A stretch of 64,000 nt of DNA from Azospirillum lipoferum (GTDB lineage Bacteria > Pseudomonadota > Alphaproteobacteria > Azospirillales > Azospirillaceae), in NCBI RefSeq assembly GCF_024170005.1, contig NZ_JALJXJ010000026.1, positions 24,011 to 88,010 on the forward strand, written 5' to 3'. The position numbers and the translations under genes were made by a program. Each line of letters opens with the position of its first letter. Positions within the stretch are counted from its first letter, which is position 1. Below, piece after piece: positions 43,567 through 52,359 of this stretch. The notes under the pieces were generated by a model, which searched no databases, had not been told where the DNA came from, and saw nothing but the letters and a program-made list of their open reading frames with translations.

Positions 43567-43870
43567 GGGCGTTCCTCCGCATCCGCGTCGCCCCGCCCGT
43601 CTGCGGGCCGGCGTTGCGCGGATTGCCTTTGTCCGCTCAGGGCTCGTCGTCCGGGATCCTGGCCCGGCTCACAGGGGGCATCCCCTGCGCTGCAACTGTT
43701 CGCACACGGTAATTGGATCGATCCAAAAGCGCAATGGGAAATGAGGAGAGTCGGGACAATTCGTATATCAGATATTTGAAGGCACCCTGCGCGGGCGGAA
43801 ACCTTCCGGCGGCATGCGGCGTTTCACCGGAACGCCGTCTGTGACAATCAGCCTTGGGGAGTCCACCCGC
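43567..43870. other. Divergent intergenic region, ABC operon / MFS
   Basis: 304 bases with no supported gene. The main content is the LacI-type operator and leftward promoter near 43706-43734. No equally clear rightward promoter was found for the MFS gene; GGGGAGTCC at 43857-43865 is its ribosome-binding region. Confidence 0.5.
43706..43734 (-). promoter_or_regulatory. Leftward promoter with perfect LacI-family operator
   Basis: TTGGATCGATCCAA at 43713-43726 is a perfect 14-bp palindrome with the central CG typical of LacI-family operators. On the minus strand it fills the 17-base spacer between TTGCGC (43734-43729) and TACCGT (43711-43706). Repression by the operon's own LacI regulator is the natural reading. 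Confidence 0.7.
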
Positions 43871-45343
43871 ATGACCGCAGCAAAAAGCGCCGTCGCTGTC
43901 AGCAGCCTGGTGCCCGCGCGGATGGACCGGCTGCCCTGGGCGCGCTTCCACTGGATGGTGGTGGTCGGGCTGGGCGTCAGCTGGATCCTGGACGGCATCG
44001 AAATCCAGCTGATTTCGGCCTCCGGCTACAAGGAAAGCCTGGGGATGTCGAGCGCCGAGGTCGGGCTGGCCGGCACCATCTATCTGATCGGGCAGGTGGT
44101 GGGGGCGCTGGTCTTCGGCCGGCTGACCGACCGCTGGGGGCGCAAGCGGCTGTTCATCACCACGCTGGCGCTCTATCTGATCGCATCCGGCATCGCCGGA
44201 TTCGCCTGGACGCCCTGGTTCCTCTATCTCTGGCGCTTCATCGCCGGGATGGGCATCGGCGGAGAATATGCCGCCGTCAATTCCGCCATCGACGAGCTGA
44301 TCCCGGCGCGCTTCCGCGGCCGGGTCGACATCGCCGTCAACGGCACCTATTGGGCCGGCGCCATGATCGGCGCGGTCGGCAGCGTCTTCCTGCTCGACCA
44401 TTCGCTGGTGCCGGAAAATATCGGCTGGCGCATCGCCTTCTTCATCGGGCCGCTGCTGGGCCTGATCATCATCTATCTGCGCCGGCACATCCCGGAAAGT
44501 CCGCGCTGGATGGTCACCCACGGCAGGGAGGCGGAGGCCGAACGCATCGTCGACGACATTGAGGCCAGCGTGCGCGACCAGGGCAAGACGCTGGCGCCGG
44601 TCGACCCGAAGCGGGCCATGCACATCGTTCCGGAGGATTCGGTGTCCTGGAGCCAGCTTGTCGACGTGTTCTTCCGGCAATATCCGACGCGCACAGTCCT
44701 GGGCGTGACGATGATGGTGACGCAGTCCTTCCTCTACAACGCGATCTTCTTCACCTACGCGCTGGTCCTGCAGAATTTCTACCATCTCGACCCGTCGCAG
44801 ACGGCGGTCTATTTCTTCCCCTTCGCCGCCGGCAACCTGATCGGGCCGCTGCTGCTGGGGCCGCTGTTCGACACGGTGGGGCGGCGGCGGATGATCTTCG
44901 GCACCTATCTGCTGGCGGGAAGCGTGCTGCTGGTCTCCGCCTTCCTGTTCCGCCAGGGAGTGCTGACCGCCAACACGCACACGATCTTCTGGTGCGTGTC
45001 CTTCTTCTTCGCCTCCGCCGGCGCCTCGTCGGCCTATCTGACGGTCAGCGAGATCTTCCCGCTGGAGGTCCGGGCGCAGGCGATCTCCTATTTCTTCGCC
45101 ATTGCCCAGGTGGTGGGCTCCACCGGCCCGCTGCTGTTCGGCTGGCTGGTGGGGGAGGGGACGGAGCGCGACCCGCTGTTCTGGGGCTATGTGCTGGGAT
45201 CGGTCGTGATGATGTTCGGCGGGGTGGTGGCGCTGGTCTATGGCGTCGATGCCGAAGGCAAGGGGCTGGAGGACATCGCCGAACCGCTGACCAAGGCCGA
45301 CCGCCACCGTGGGGTGGGGGAGGCGGCGGCCGAGACGGTCTGA
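43871..45343 (+). CDS. MFS transporter (sugar-porter/SV2-like)
   Basis: 490-residue proton-coupled or facilitated transporter with 12 predicted helices. Signature loops: GRLTDRWGRKRLFITTLALYL between helices 2 and 3, RFIAGMGIGGEYAAVNSAIDELIPARFRGR (helix 4-5), PESPRWMVTHGREAEAERIV in the central loop, and GPLFDTVGRRRMIFGTYLL in the second half. Start at 43871 behind GGGGAGTCC; an upstream ATG at 43814 is in frame but poor. It is divergent from the ABC/dehydrogenase operon and shares its control region, so it may carry a related substrate. Confidence 0.9.
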   Translation: MTAAKSAVAVSSLVPARMDRLPWARFHWMVVVGLGVSWILDGIEIQLISASGYKESLGMSSAEVGLAGTIYLIGQVVGALVFGRLTDRWGRKRLFITTLALYLIASGIAGFAWTPWFLYLWRFIAGMGIGGEYAAVNSAIDELIPARFRGRVDIAVNGTYWAGAMIGAVGSVFLLDHSLVPENIGWRIAFFIGPLLGLIIIYLRRHIPESPRWMVTHGREAEAERIVDDIEASVRDQGKTLAPVDPKRAMHIVPEDSVSWSQLVDVFFRQYPTRTVLGVTMMVTQSFLYNAIFFTYALVLQNFYHLDPSQTAVYFFPFAAGNLIGPLLLGPLFDTVGRRRMIFGTYLLAGSVLLVSAFLFRQGVLTANTHTIFWCVSFFFASAGASSAYLTVSEIFPLEVRAQAISYFFAIAQVVGSTGPLLFGWLVGEGTERDPLFWGYVLGSVVMMFGGVVALVYGVDAEGKGLEDIAEPLTKADRHRGVGEAAAETV

Positions 45344-45390
45344 CGATGTCCTTGCCCGTCAGTCAATGCCTGTCAATCGATGTCCGCCAG

Positions 45391-46755
45391 TCAATGGGCC
45401 AGCGTTGCCGACGCCTTCAGCGCACCGGCCGGGGCCGGCTGGCGGCGCAGGGTGAACACGGCCAGCGAGGCGAGCAGGGCGGGGACGACCGCGGCCAGCA
45501 CGACGCCCTGAGCGTTCCAGCCGGCCCCCAGCAGCGCGCCGCCGGCCACCGGCCCGATGATCGACCCGACGCGGCCGATGCCCAGCGCCCAGCCCACGCC
45601 GGTCGAGCGGATCGCTGTGGGATAGATGCCGGCGGCCAGCGCGTTCATGCCGATCTGGGCCCCGACCACGCCAAACCCCGCCAGGAAGATCGCCGGCATC
45701 AGCAGCCACAGGTCATGCGCGCCGAAGGCGACGCCGACGATGAACAGGGCCGAGGCGGCATAGGCGGTGCCGAGCACCAGATGCGGGTTCATCCGGTCGA
45801 TCATGCGGCCGAGCGCGATGGCACCGATGACGCCGCCGAGATTCAGCACGGCGGTGGACAGGATCGCGGTCTGGATCGGCATGCCGCTGGCGCGCAGCAG
45901 CGACGGCAGCCAGTTGACCAGGAAATACATCACCAGCAGGTTCATGAAGAAGGCCGCCCACAGCAGCAGCGTGGTGCGCGCCCGCCCGTCCTGGAACAGC
46001 TTGGCGACGGTGAAGCCGGCGGCCTTCGGCTCGTGCAGGACGAAGCTGCTGCCGGCCTCGATGCGGGCGGCGTTGTCGGGATCGAGACGGCGGAGGATGG
46101 CGGCGATCCGCTCGCGCGGGGCATGGCTGGCGACCAGATAGCGCAGCGATTCCGGCAGGAAGGCGATCAGGACCAGCAGCACCGCCAGCGGGGCGATGCC
46201 GCCGACGATGAACACCGACTGCCAGCCGAAGGCGCCGATCATCGGCGCGCTGATGATGCCGCCGATGGTCGAGCCGAAGGGGAAGCCGCAGAACATCACG
46301 GTGACCAGCGTCGCCCGCAGCCGCGCCGGCGCATATTCCGAGGTCAGCGCGATGATGTTCGGCATCGCCCCGCCCAGCCCGACGCCGGTCAGGAAACGGT
46401 AGAGCAGCAGCTCGTTCATCGTGCCGGCCCAGGCGGTCACCAGCGAGAAGACGCCGAAGATCAGCATGGACAGCAGGATGATGCTCTTGCGCCCGAAACG
46501 GTCGGCCGCCGGGCTGAGGAGGAAGGCGCCGACCGTCAGGCCGGCAAGGCCGGCGCCGAAGATCGGGCCGAAGCCGGCGACGTTCATCCCCCATTGTTCG
46601 GCGATGACCGGCGCCACATAGGCGATGGCCTGGGTATCGAAGCCGTCCAGAAGTGCGATCAGCGCGCACAGCGCGGTGATCAGGACCTGGAACCGGCCGA
46701 ACCGCGCGCGTTCGATCGCGGCGGTCACGTCGATGACGTGCTGCTGTCCGGGCAT
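45391..46755 (-). CDS. Aromatic acid:H+ symporter family MFS transporter (PcaK/BenK-like)
   Basis: 454 residues, 12 helices. The AAHS signature is clear: ALIALLDGFDTQAIAYVAPVIAEQWG in helix 1 (with the essential D-G-F-D), ADRFGRKSIILLSMLIFGVFSL, GVGLGGAMPNIIALTSEYAPARLRATLVTVMFCGFPFG, and GAIALGRMIDRMNPH in the second half. These proteins import benzoates and hydroxybenzoates. Downstream of the gentisate dioxygenase gene on the same strand (121-base gap), so it is the likely salicylate or gentisate importer of the cluster. Confidence 0.9.
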   Translation of the reverse strand: MPGQQHVIDVTAAIERARFGRFQVLITALCALIALLDGFDTQAIAYVAPVIAEQWGMNVAGFGPIFGAGLAGLTVGAFLLSPAADRFGRKSIILLSMLIFGVFSLVTAWAGTMNELLLYRFLTGVGLGGAMPNIIALTSEYAPARLRATLVTVMFCGFPFGSTIGGIISAPMIGAFGWQSVFIVGGIAPLAVLLVLIAFLPESLRYLVASHAPRERIAAILRRLDPDNAARIEAGSSFVLHEPKAAGFTVAKLFQDGRARTTLLLWAAFFMNLLVMYFLVNWLPSLLRASGMPIQTAILSTAVLNLGGVIGAIALGRMIDRMNPHLVLGTAYAASALFIVGVAFGAHDLWLLMPAIFLAGFGVVGAQIGMNALAAGIYPTAIRSTGVGWALGIGRVGSIIGPVAGGALLGAGWNAQGVVLAAVVPALLASLAVFTLRRQPAPAGALKASATLAH

Positions 46756-46876
46756 GTGCCCCTCCCAATGATGTTTGATGTCCGGTCCGGATCGTTGTCC
46801 GGCCGGCCGGCGGCTGTCTCGGGACCGCCGGCCGTTCGCCCTTTTCGTTGAAGGGCTTGGGCGCGCCGCTTGACGG

Positions 46877-47941
46877 TCAGGCGCGCTGTTCGCGGTAGAG
46901 GCCCAGCTTTTCCTGGGCGGTGCGGTCGGAATAGCCGAACAGCACCAGATCGCCGCCGGCCTGGATCGTCACCTCGTCCCAGCTCGGCACGACGATCACG
47001 TCGCGGTCCGACAGGGCGAACTCCCGGTCGCCGATCCTTGCGTGGCCATGGCCTTCCACCACCACGAAGACGGTGCCGTCGGTGGAGCGGCGCGGCTTGG
47101 TCTCGAAGCCCTTCGGCAGCAGGCGGACATGGGCCGAGATGGTCGGCATGATCGCCCCGCCGTCGGCCGGGTTGATGAACTCCAGCGCATGGCCGATCCA
47201 GGGATCGGGCGTCTCCGCCGCGGCCAGGGCGCCGAGGCCCGCGCGCCAATCCGGATAGGGGTAGTGGAACAGCGGCTGGTGCGCCGGCCGGCGGTCGGCG
47301 GCGGTGCCGCGGATCGGCCGCATGTTGTGGCCGTAGCGGGCGCTGCTGTCACCGGGCCGCACCGTCTCGGGATGGGCCGGCTGGCCGAGATGCTCGGCGA
47401 AGCTGGCGTCGAAATGGCGCACGGTCGGGATGTCCAGCCCGTCGAGCCAGATCATCGGCCGGTCGGTGGTGTTGCCGTGGTCGTGCCATTGCCAGTTCGG
47501 CGTCAGCACGAGGTCGAAGGGGTTCATCACCGCCTTCTCGCCATCCACCGCGGTGTAGGCGCCGTGGCCTTCCATGACGAAGCGCAGCGCCGACTGGCTG
47601 TGGCGGTGGCAGGGCGCCACTTCGCCGGGCAGGATCATCTGAAGCCCGGCATAGAGGCTGGTGGTGATGCCGGCGGTGCCGGGCGTGCCGGGATTCTCCA
47701 GGATCAGGACGCGGCGCTCGGCCTTCTCCGCGCTGATCAGGTCGCCGGCCCGCATCAGATGGGCGCGGGCGGCCGCATAGTCCCATTTCGCCGCCACCGT
47801 CGGCGCGCGCGGCGTCGGGGTGACCAGGGCGCCCAGCACCTCCCACAGGGGATAGAGATGCTGGGGCCGCATCGCCTCGTAGAGCTGGCGGAGCTGGCTG
47901 TCGGTGTCGTTGCTGAGCAGTCCGTGGCTGTCGGGCGCCAT
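46877..47941 (-). CDS. nagI: Gentisate 1,2-dioxygenase
   Basis: Fe(II) ring-cleaving dioxygenase turning gentisate into maleylpyruvate. 354 residues from the ATG at 47941 (GAGGAGG upstream), a bicupin. The N-terminal cupin carries APCHRHSQSALRFVMEGHGAYTAVDGE (H-x-H and the following Glu/His ligands) and WQWHDHGNTTDRPMIWLDGLDIP, a family hallmark. The second cupin (FVVVEGHGHARIGDREF) is degenerate. Fourth gene of the hydroxylase operon, directly after the ferredoxin. With the downstream-pathway isomerase and hydrolase nearby, the gentisate route is complete. Confidence 0.93.
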   Translation of the reverse strand: MAPDSHGLLSNDTDSQLRQLYEAMRPQHLYPLWEVLGALVTPTPRAPTVAAKWDYAAARAHLMRAGDLISAEKAERRVLILENPGTPGTAGITTSLYAGLQMILPGEVAPCHRHSQSALRFVMEGHGAYTAVDGEKAVMNPFDLVLTPNWQWHDHGNTTDRPMIWLDGLDIPTVRHFDASFAEHLGQPAHPETVRPGDSSARYGHNMRPIRGTAADRRPAHQPLFHYPYPDWRAGLGALAAAETPDPWIGHALEFINPADGGAIMPTISAHVRLLPKGFETKPRRSTDGTVFVVVEGHGHARIGDREFALSDRDVIVVPSWDEVTIQAGGDLVLFGYSDRTAQEKLGLYREQRA

Positions 47942-47945
47942 GGCG

Positions 47946-48284
47946 TCACGCCTCCTCGATCTGGACATAGAGGACGCCGTCCTCGATTTTCACCGGAAAG
48001 CTGCGGACCGGCACGGTGCAGGGGGCGCCGGCCGCCGCACCGGTGCGGACGTCGAACAGTCCCTGGTGCAGCGGGCATTCGATCAGGTGGCCGTCGAGGT
48101 AACCGTCCGACAGGAAGGCCTGCCCGTGGGTGCAGACGTCGGAGGTGGCGAAATACTCACCCTCCACGGCATAGAGCGCCACGCGCTGGCCGCCGGCCTG
48201 GGCGCGGGCGACGCCGTCCTGCTCGACGGCGGCGGCCGGGATGGTCTTGAACCAAGTCGTTGTCACGGTCGTCGTCTCGGTCAT
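47946..48284 (-). CDS. nagAb: Rieske ferredoxin of the aromatic hydroxylase
   Basis: 112-residue [2Fe-2S] Rieske ferredoxin carrying electrons from the reductase to the terminal oxygenase. Ligand motifs are CTHGQAFLSDG and CPLHQGLFDVRTG (C-x-H and C-x2-H). Length and the C-terminal PVKIEDGVLYVQI match NagAb/NahAb-type ferredoxins. It lies between the oxygenase small-subunit gene and the gentisate dioxygenase gene with gaps of 14 and 4 bases. Confidence 0.92.
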   Translation of the reverse strand: MTETTTVTTTWFKTIPAAAVEQDGVARAQAGGQRVALYAVEGEYFATSDVCTHGQAFLSDGYLDGHLIECPLHQGLFDVRTGAAAGAPCTVPVRSFPVKIEDGVLYVQIEEA

Positions 48285-48298
48285 GGGGGGAATGCTCC

Positions 48299-48811
48299 TC
48301 AGGCCGGATAGATCAGGCTGTTGGCGATCATCTCGGAATCGAAGACGACCACGCGTTCGGCCAAACGCAGGCGTCCCTCATCCTCGACCAGACGGTCGTG
48401 GCAGACGCCGCACAGCACGATGGTGGGCTGCCGGTCGATCAGCGTCTGGACCATCAGCAGGTTGTGGCGGGTGCGGATGCCGTCGGCGCCCGCCGTCACC
48501 CGTAGCGGACCGGGGAAGCGGCGGTAATAGCGCGGGGCGTACATCTGGGTCTTCAGCAGGCCGGTCACCCGGTCCTGCAACATGCCGCGGCTTTCCGCCT
48601 GCATGGTGCAGAGCCTGTAGCCGCGCTCGTGGTTCTCGCGCGGGATGACGCGGTAGAGGCACTCTTCGGTGAAGAAGTCCGGCCAGTCCTCCAGCCGCAC
48701 GTCGTCGAGCGCGTCGTAATAGGCGTCGTAGAAGTCGCGGACCCGGGCGCGCAGCGCCGCATCCGCAGCCGCAGCCACATCATCGGGGCGGTCCATCTTC
48801 AGCGTGCTCAT
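48299..48811 (-). CDS. nagH: Aromatic-ring hydroxylase small (beta) subunit, salicylate 5-hydroxylase type
   Basis: 170-residue beta subunit with the NTF2-like fold: RVRDFYDAYYDALDDVRLEDWPDFFTEECLYRVIPREN, then LLMVQTLIDRQPTIVLCGVCHDRLV. It structures the oxygenase oligomer and is not catalytic. The ATG at 48811 overlaps the large-subunit stop (ATGA). The frame is open much further upstream, but only as a shadow. Assignment to salicylate 5-hydroxylase rests on the neighbouring gentisate genes. Confidence 0.88.
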   Translation of the reverse strand: MSTLKMDRPDDVAAAADAALRARVRDFYDAYYDALDDVRLEDWPDFFTEECLYRVIPRENHERGYRLCTMQAESRGMLQDRVTGLLKTQMYAPRYYRRFPGPLRVTAGADGIRTRHNLLMVQTLIDRQPTIVLCGVCHDRLVEDEGRLRLAERVVVFDSEMIANSLIYPA

Positions 48812-50079
48812 AGCCCCATCACCTCGCGCCAGTAGCGGTACATGCCGCGGATCGCGGTTTCGGTGACCATGTGGTCGGTGGGGGCGATGTCGTGCCCGCC
48901 CATCGTCACCAGCGCCTCGGCGTCGGGGGAGGCGGCGAAGCCCTGCTGGCACATCTCGATCACCTCGCCGTCGTCGGCCGACACGAAGCCGGCCGGGCCG
49001 AACAGGTTGGCCTGCCGGGTGCGCCGCAGCTTCATCTCCGGCGTGTCGTCGGCGTAGCACCAGTGGGTCCAGTGGAAGTCGAAGCCGCCGGCCCCGGTCG
49101 GCACGATCTGGCGCGTGGTCAGCGAATTGACCTGCTGTTGCAGGATGACGCTGGGGAAGATGGTGATCATGCCCACCGTCTCGTCGCCGGGGAACTCGTT
49201 CACCACGTCGAGGATGCGCGGGTCGGCCAGCTTCAGGTCGCCCTGGAAGTTGCGCATGTCGGCGGTGACGTCGTTCACCTCCTGCGCGCCCTTGCGGCTG
49301 ATCAGCACGCCGTGGCGGCCGGTCTCGTCGATGTCGACGGCGGATTTCTGGTCGGCGCGGAACAGGCCGAAGGTGACGAAGAACACATGCAGCAGGCCCG
49401 CATGGTACGGGTCCTTGATGTTCTCCATCATCAGCTTCCAGTTGCCGGGAATGTGCTGGCGGTTATAGCCGAGCACCTCCAGCTTCCGGCCGTCATAGAC
49501 GCGCGTGTAGTGCTTCCAGAATTTCTCGCCGAGATACTCGCGGAAGGGCGGGGTGTCGTCGGAGAAGGTCGCCCACACCACGCCATTCACCACCTCGACC
49601 CGCAGGCGGCGCAGGCCGTGCTTCGCGGTGTCGAAATCGGCCGGCATGCCGCCCTGGCGCCGCACGCCGCGGCGGAAGGGAACGCCGATCAGCTCGCCGC
49701 GCAGATCGTAGGCCCACTGGTGATAGGGGCAGAGCAGGTCCTTGGTGTGGCCGGAGCGGCTTTGGCAGAACTTCACGCCGCGGTGGGCGCAGCGGTTCTC
49801 CACCACGCTGATCTCGTCCTCGGCGCTGCGCACCACGATCACCGGCTTTTCGCCCAGCGTGGTGGTCTTGAAATCGCCGACCCTCGGGATCTCGGCCTCC
49901 AGCGCGCAGTAGAGCCAGTGCGGGCCGTACCAGATCCGCTCCAGCTCCCGCCGGTAGGTCTCCTCGTCCGAATAGACCCAGTAGGGAACCTGTGAGGCCC
50001 CGTCGGCGGTCCAGCGCTTCTGTGCCGGGCGGTCCTGCTGTGTGAAGTCCCGGCTGGCGGGACTGCTGGCCGTGCTCAT
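48808..50079 (-). CDS. nagG: Aromatic-ring hydroxylase large (alpha) subunit, salicylate 5-hydroxylase type
   Basis: 423-residue Rieske non-haem iron oxygenase, predicted to convert salicylate to gentisate. The Rieske motif is CAHRGVKFCQ ... CPYHQWAYDLRGE (C-x-H, C-x2-H, near residues 85-110). The mononuclear iron site shows ENIKDPYHAGLLHVFF (D-x2-H-x4-H, with two His ligands). The start at 50079 has GGAGGAG. First gene of the operon, divergent from the reductase gene. Because it sits with gentisate ring-cleavage genes, salicylate is the likeliest substrate. A substituted salicylate or anthranilate is possible. Confidence 0.88.
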   Translation of the reverse strand: MSTASSPASRDFTQQDRPAQKRWTADGASQVPYWVYSDEETYRRELERIWYGPHWLYCALEAEIPRVGDFKTTTLGEKPVIVVRSAEDEISVVENRCAHRGVKFCQSRSGHTKDLLCPYHQWAYDLRGELIGVPFRRGVRRQGGMPADFDTAKHGLRRLRVEVVNGVVWATFSDDTPPFREYLGEKFWKHYTRVYDGRKLEVLGYNRQHIPGNWKLMMENIKDPYHAGLLHVFFVTFGLFRADQKSAVDIDETGRHGVLISRKGAQEVNDVTADMRNFQGDLKLADPRILDVVNEFPGDETVGMITIFPSVILQQQVNSLTTRQIVPTGAGGFDFHWTHWCYADDTPEMKLRRTRQANLFGPAGFVSADDGEVIEMCQQGFAASPDAEALVTMGGHDIAPTDHMVTETAIRGMYRYWREVMGL

Positions 50080-50252
50080 CGCTCCTCCGCGCATCTCGTT
50101 GGCAATGCGTATTGCATATCGTGCGATGAATTGTATATTGCGCAACACGAACGATGCGTCAAGGGCGAACCATCAGCGACAGCGACAGTTCGTCCACCAA
50201 GGACCTCGCCGCTTCCGGAGGCGGGGGCCGCAGCACCAAGGAGGAGTGGGGC
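50080..50252. promoter_or_regulatory. Divergent promoter region, hydroxylase / reductase
   Basis: 173 bases, notably AT-rich at 50100-50150. GCAATGCGTATTGC at 50102-50115 is an inverted repeat (12 of 14 positions symmetric). TTGCGCAA at 50139-50146 is a perfect palindrome. Both are candidate sites for the IclR-type regulator encoded at 51478-52245. Exact -35/-10 boxes are ambiguous. Confidence 0.45.
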
Positions 50253-51518
50253 ATGAGTGCAGGCATGGATGCGGGCGTGGTCATCGTCGGGGCCGGACAG
50301 GCCGGCGGACGGGTGGCGCTGCTGCTGGCCCAGCGCGGCTATCCCGGTCCGGTGACGCTGGTGGGCGCGGAAACGCTGCCTCCCTACGAGCGGCCGCCCC
50401 TGTCCAAGGAGATGCTGGCCGATCCGCAGCACCCGCTGCCCCTGCTGGTTCCGGCGGAGGAGTATGAGCGGCTGGGGATCGCGCTGCGGCTGGGCCGCCG
50501 CGTCATGGCCATCGACCGCGCCCGCCGCCGGGTGATGCTGGACGACGGGCAAAGCCTGCCCTATGGCCGGCTGGTTCTGGCCACCGGCGGACAGCCGCGA
50601 CAGCTGCCCTTCACGCTGGAGCGCCTGCAGGTGCTGCGCACGGTCGAGGATGTCCGCGCCATCGCGGCGCGGGCGGAACAGGCGGCCAGCGTGCTGGTGA
50701 TCGGCGGCGGCGTCATCGGGCTGGAGGTGGCGGCGACTCTGCGCAAGCGCGGGCTGGCGGTGACGGTGGTGGAGGTCGGCTCACGCCTGCTCGGCCGCAA
50801 TTTCCCCGAACCGGTCGCCGCCGCCATCGCCGACCGCCACGCTGCCGAAGGGGTGGCGGTCCGCACCGGAGTGCGGGTCCGCGCGGTGAGCGAGGATGAC
50901 GCGGGGCTGCACGCCACCCTGTCCGATGGCAGCACGGTCGGCGCCGACTTCGCCGTGGTCGGCATCGGCATCACGCCCGACACGGCGCTGGCCCAGGAAT
51001 GCGGGCTGGTGACCGACGACGGCGTGGTGGTGGATGCCGACATGCGCTCGTCCGATCCGGACATCCTGGCGGTGGGCGACATGGCGGCGATTCCGGGGCC
51101 GGACGGCCGGCCGATGCGCTGCGAGACCTGGCAGAACGCCAACGTCACCGCCGAACGGGCGGTGGCGACCATCCTGGGCGAGGCGATTCCGCCGGGCGAG
51201 GCCGGCTGGTTCTGGACCGACCAGTATGACCTGAACGTGCAGCTGACTGGCGATACGATGATCGGCGATTCCGGCCGGCTGGTGGAGCAGCGCGCGACGG
51301 TGGCCGGCGGCCGGCTCTACCTGATGCTGGATGGCGGGAGCCGGCTGGTCGGAGCGGCGGCGATCAATGCCGGGCGCGACATGAGCGTCTGCCGCCGGCT
51401 GGTCGCCGCCGGGGCCGCACTGCCCGCCGCCCTGCTGGAGTCCGACCGGTTCGACGCGCGGGCGGCCCGCGCGCTGCTCACGCCGTCTCCGGCCAGCGTC
51501 CGCCCAGTCGATGCGTGA
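50253..51518 (+). CDS. nagAa: FAD-dependent ferredoxin reductase of the hydroxylase system
   Basis: 421-residue NAD(P)H:ferredoxin reductase of the pyridine-nucleotide-disulphide type (BphA4/rubredoxin-reductase-like). FAD motif VVIVGAGQAGGRVALLLAQRGY, PPYERPPLSKEML, NAD motif SVLVIGGGVIGLEVAATLRKRG, and DPDILAVGDMAAIPG. The start at 50253 has GGAGGAG. NagAa of Ralstonia-type systems is a plant-type ferredoxin-FAD reductase, so this is a functional, not orthologous, counterpart; the symbol denotes role only. Divergent from the oxygenase. Its last 41 bases overlap the convergent IclR gene. Confidence 0.85.
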   Translation: MSAGMDAGVVIVGAGQAGGRVALLLAQRGYPGPVTLVGAETLPPYERPPLSKEMLADPQHPLPLLVPAEEYERLGIALRLGRRVMAIDRARRRVMLDDGQSLPYGRLVLATGGQPRQLPFTLERLQVLRTVEDVRAIAARAEQAASVLVIGGGVIGLEVAATLRKRGLAVTVVEVGSRLLGRNFPEPVAAAIADRHAAEGVAVRTGVRVRAVSEDDAGLHATLSDGSTVGADFAVVGIGITPDTALAQECGLVTDDGVVVDADMRSSDPDILAVGDMAAIPGPDGRPMRCETWQNANVTAERAVATILGEAIPPGEAGWFWTDQYDLNVQLTGDTMIGDSGRLVEQRATVAGGRLYLMLDGGSRLVGAAAINAGRDMSVCRRLVAAGAALPAALLESDRFDARAARALLTPSPASVRPVDA

Positions 51519-52245
51519 TCTCGCGGCAGGCGTTCAGCAATTGCCCGCGCACCGCCGGATCCTCGTCGGCCTTGAAGGCCTGCGACGCGATGACCGAAAC
51601 GACGAGGACCAGCTGGCCTTGCAGGTTGAAGACCGGCCCGGCGAGGGCGCGCAGCCCCGGCACCGTGGTGCCGTCGACGCCGGCGACCAGCTCGCGCCGC
51701 ACCTGCCGGCGGATGGCATCGATGTCGATGGGGCCGTCGGTGCGGTCGCGCACCAGCTCGCGCTGGAGCACGTCCGAGACGAAGGTTTCGTTCTGGAAGG
51801 CCAGGAAGACCTTGCCCGTCGCCGACTGGGTCAGCGGCAGGCGCGAGCCGATGGTCAGCGTGGTGTAGATCGGCGGCGAACCGGGATACCAGCGCACGAT
51901 GGTCGGCCCCAGATCGGCCCAGACCGCAAGCTGAAGCGTGCGGCCGGTGGTTTCCACCAGCTCCTGCGCGATCCGGCTGGCCTGCTCGAACACGTCCAGC
52001 CGCGCCATCGCCGCCAGCCCCAGCCGCAGGGCGCCGCTGTGCAGGTCGTAGAGGGTGGTCGCCGGGTCCTGCCGCAGGAAGCCGGTGTTGACGAAGCTGG
52101 CAAGGTAGCGGTGGGCCTGGCTGACCGACATCTCGCTGGCCTTGGCGATCTCGGTCAGGCTGCTCGGCCGGCCCAGCCGGACCAGGGCGTCGAGCACGCC
52201 CATGCCGATCTCCACCGATTGGATGCCCTTGCGCTTCGTCGTCAT
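51478..52245 (-). CDS. IclR-family transcriptional regulator
   Basis: 255 residues from the ATG at 52245. N-terminal winged helix (GMGVLDALVRLGRPSSLTEIAKASEMSVSQAHRYLASFVNTGFL) and the IclR effector domain (ARLDVFEQASRIAQELVETTGRTLQLAVW, LPLTQSATGKVFLAF, VPGLRALAGPVFNLQGQLVLVVSV). The long upstream frame is a shadow of the isomerase gene. Divergent from the isomerase gene with 114 bases between starts. It probably controls both the isomerase/hydrolase unit and the hydroxylase operon (inference), as IclR regulators often do for aromatic catabolism. Confidence 0.92.
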   Translation of the reverse strand: MTTKRKGIQSVEIGMGVLDALVRLGRPSSLTEIAKASEMSVSQAHRYLASFVNTGFLRQDPATTLYDLHSGALRLGLAAMARLDVFEQASRIAQELVETTGRTLQLAVWADLGPTIVRWYPGSPPIYTTLTIGSRLPLTQSATGKVFLAFQNETFVSDVLQRELVRDRTDGPIDIDAIRRQVRRELVAGVDGTTVPGLRALAGPVFNLQGQLVLVVSVIASQAFKADEDPAVRGQLLNACREITHRLGGRWPETA

Positions 52246-52359
52246 GCCGCCCGTCCCGTCCGAAATCCCCGGCCCACCGGAGGGCGGGCACCATAGCGCG
52301 GCGGCGTGCGGCGGAACACCCATTCCGGACCAGCAACCAACGATGAGGAGGAGAGCAGC

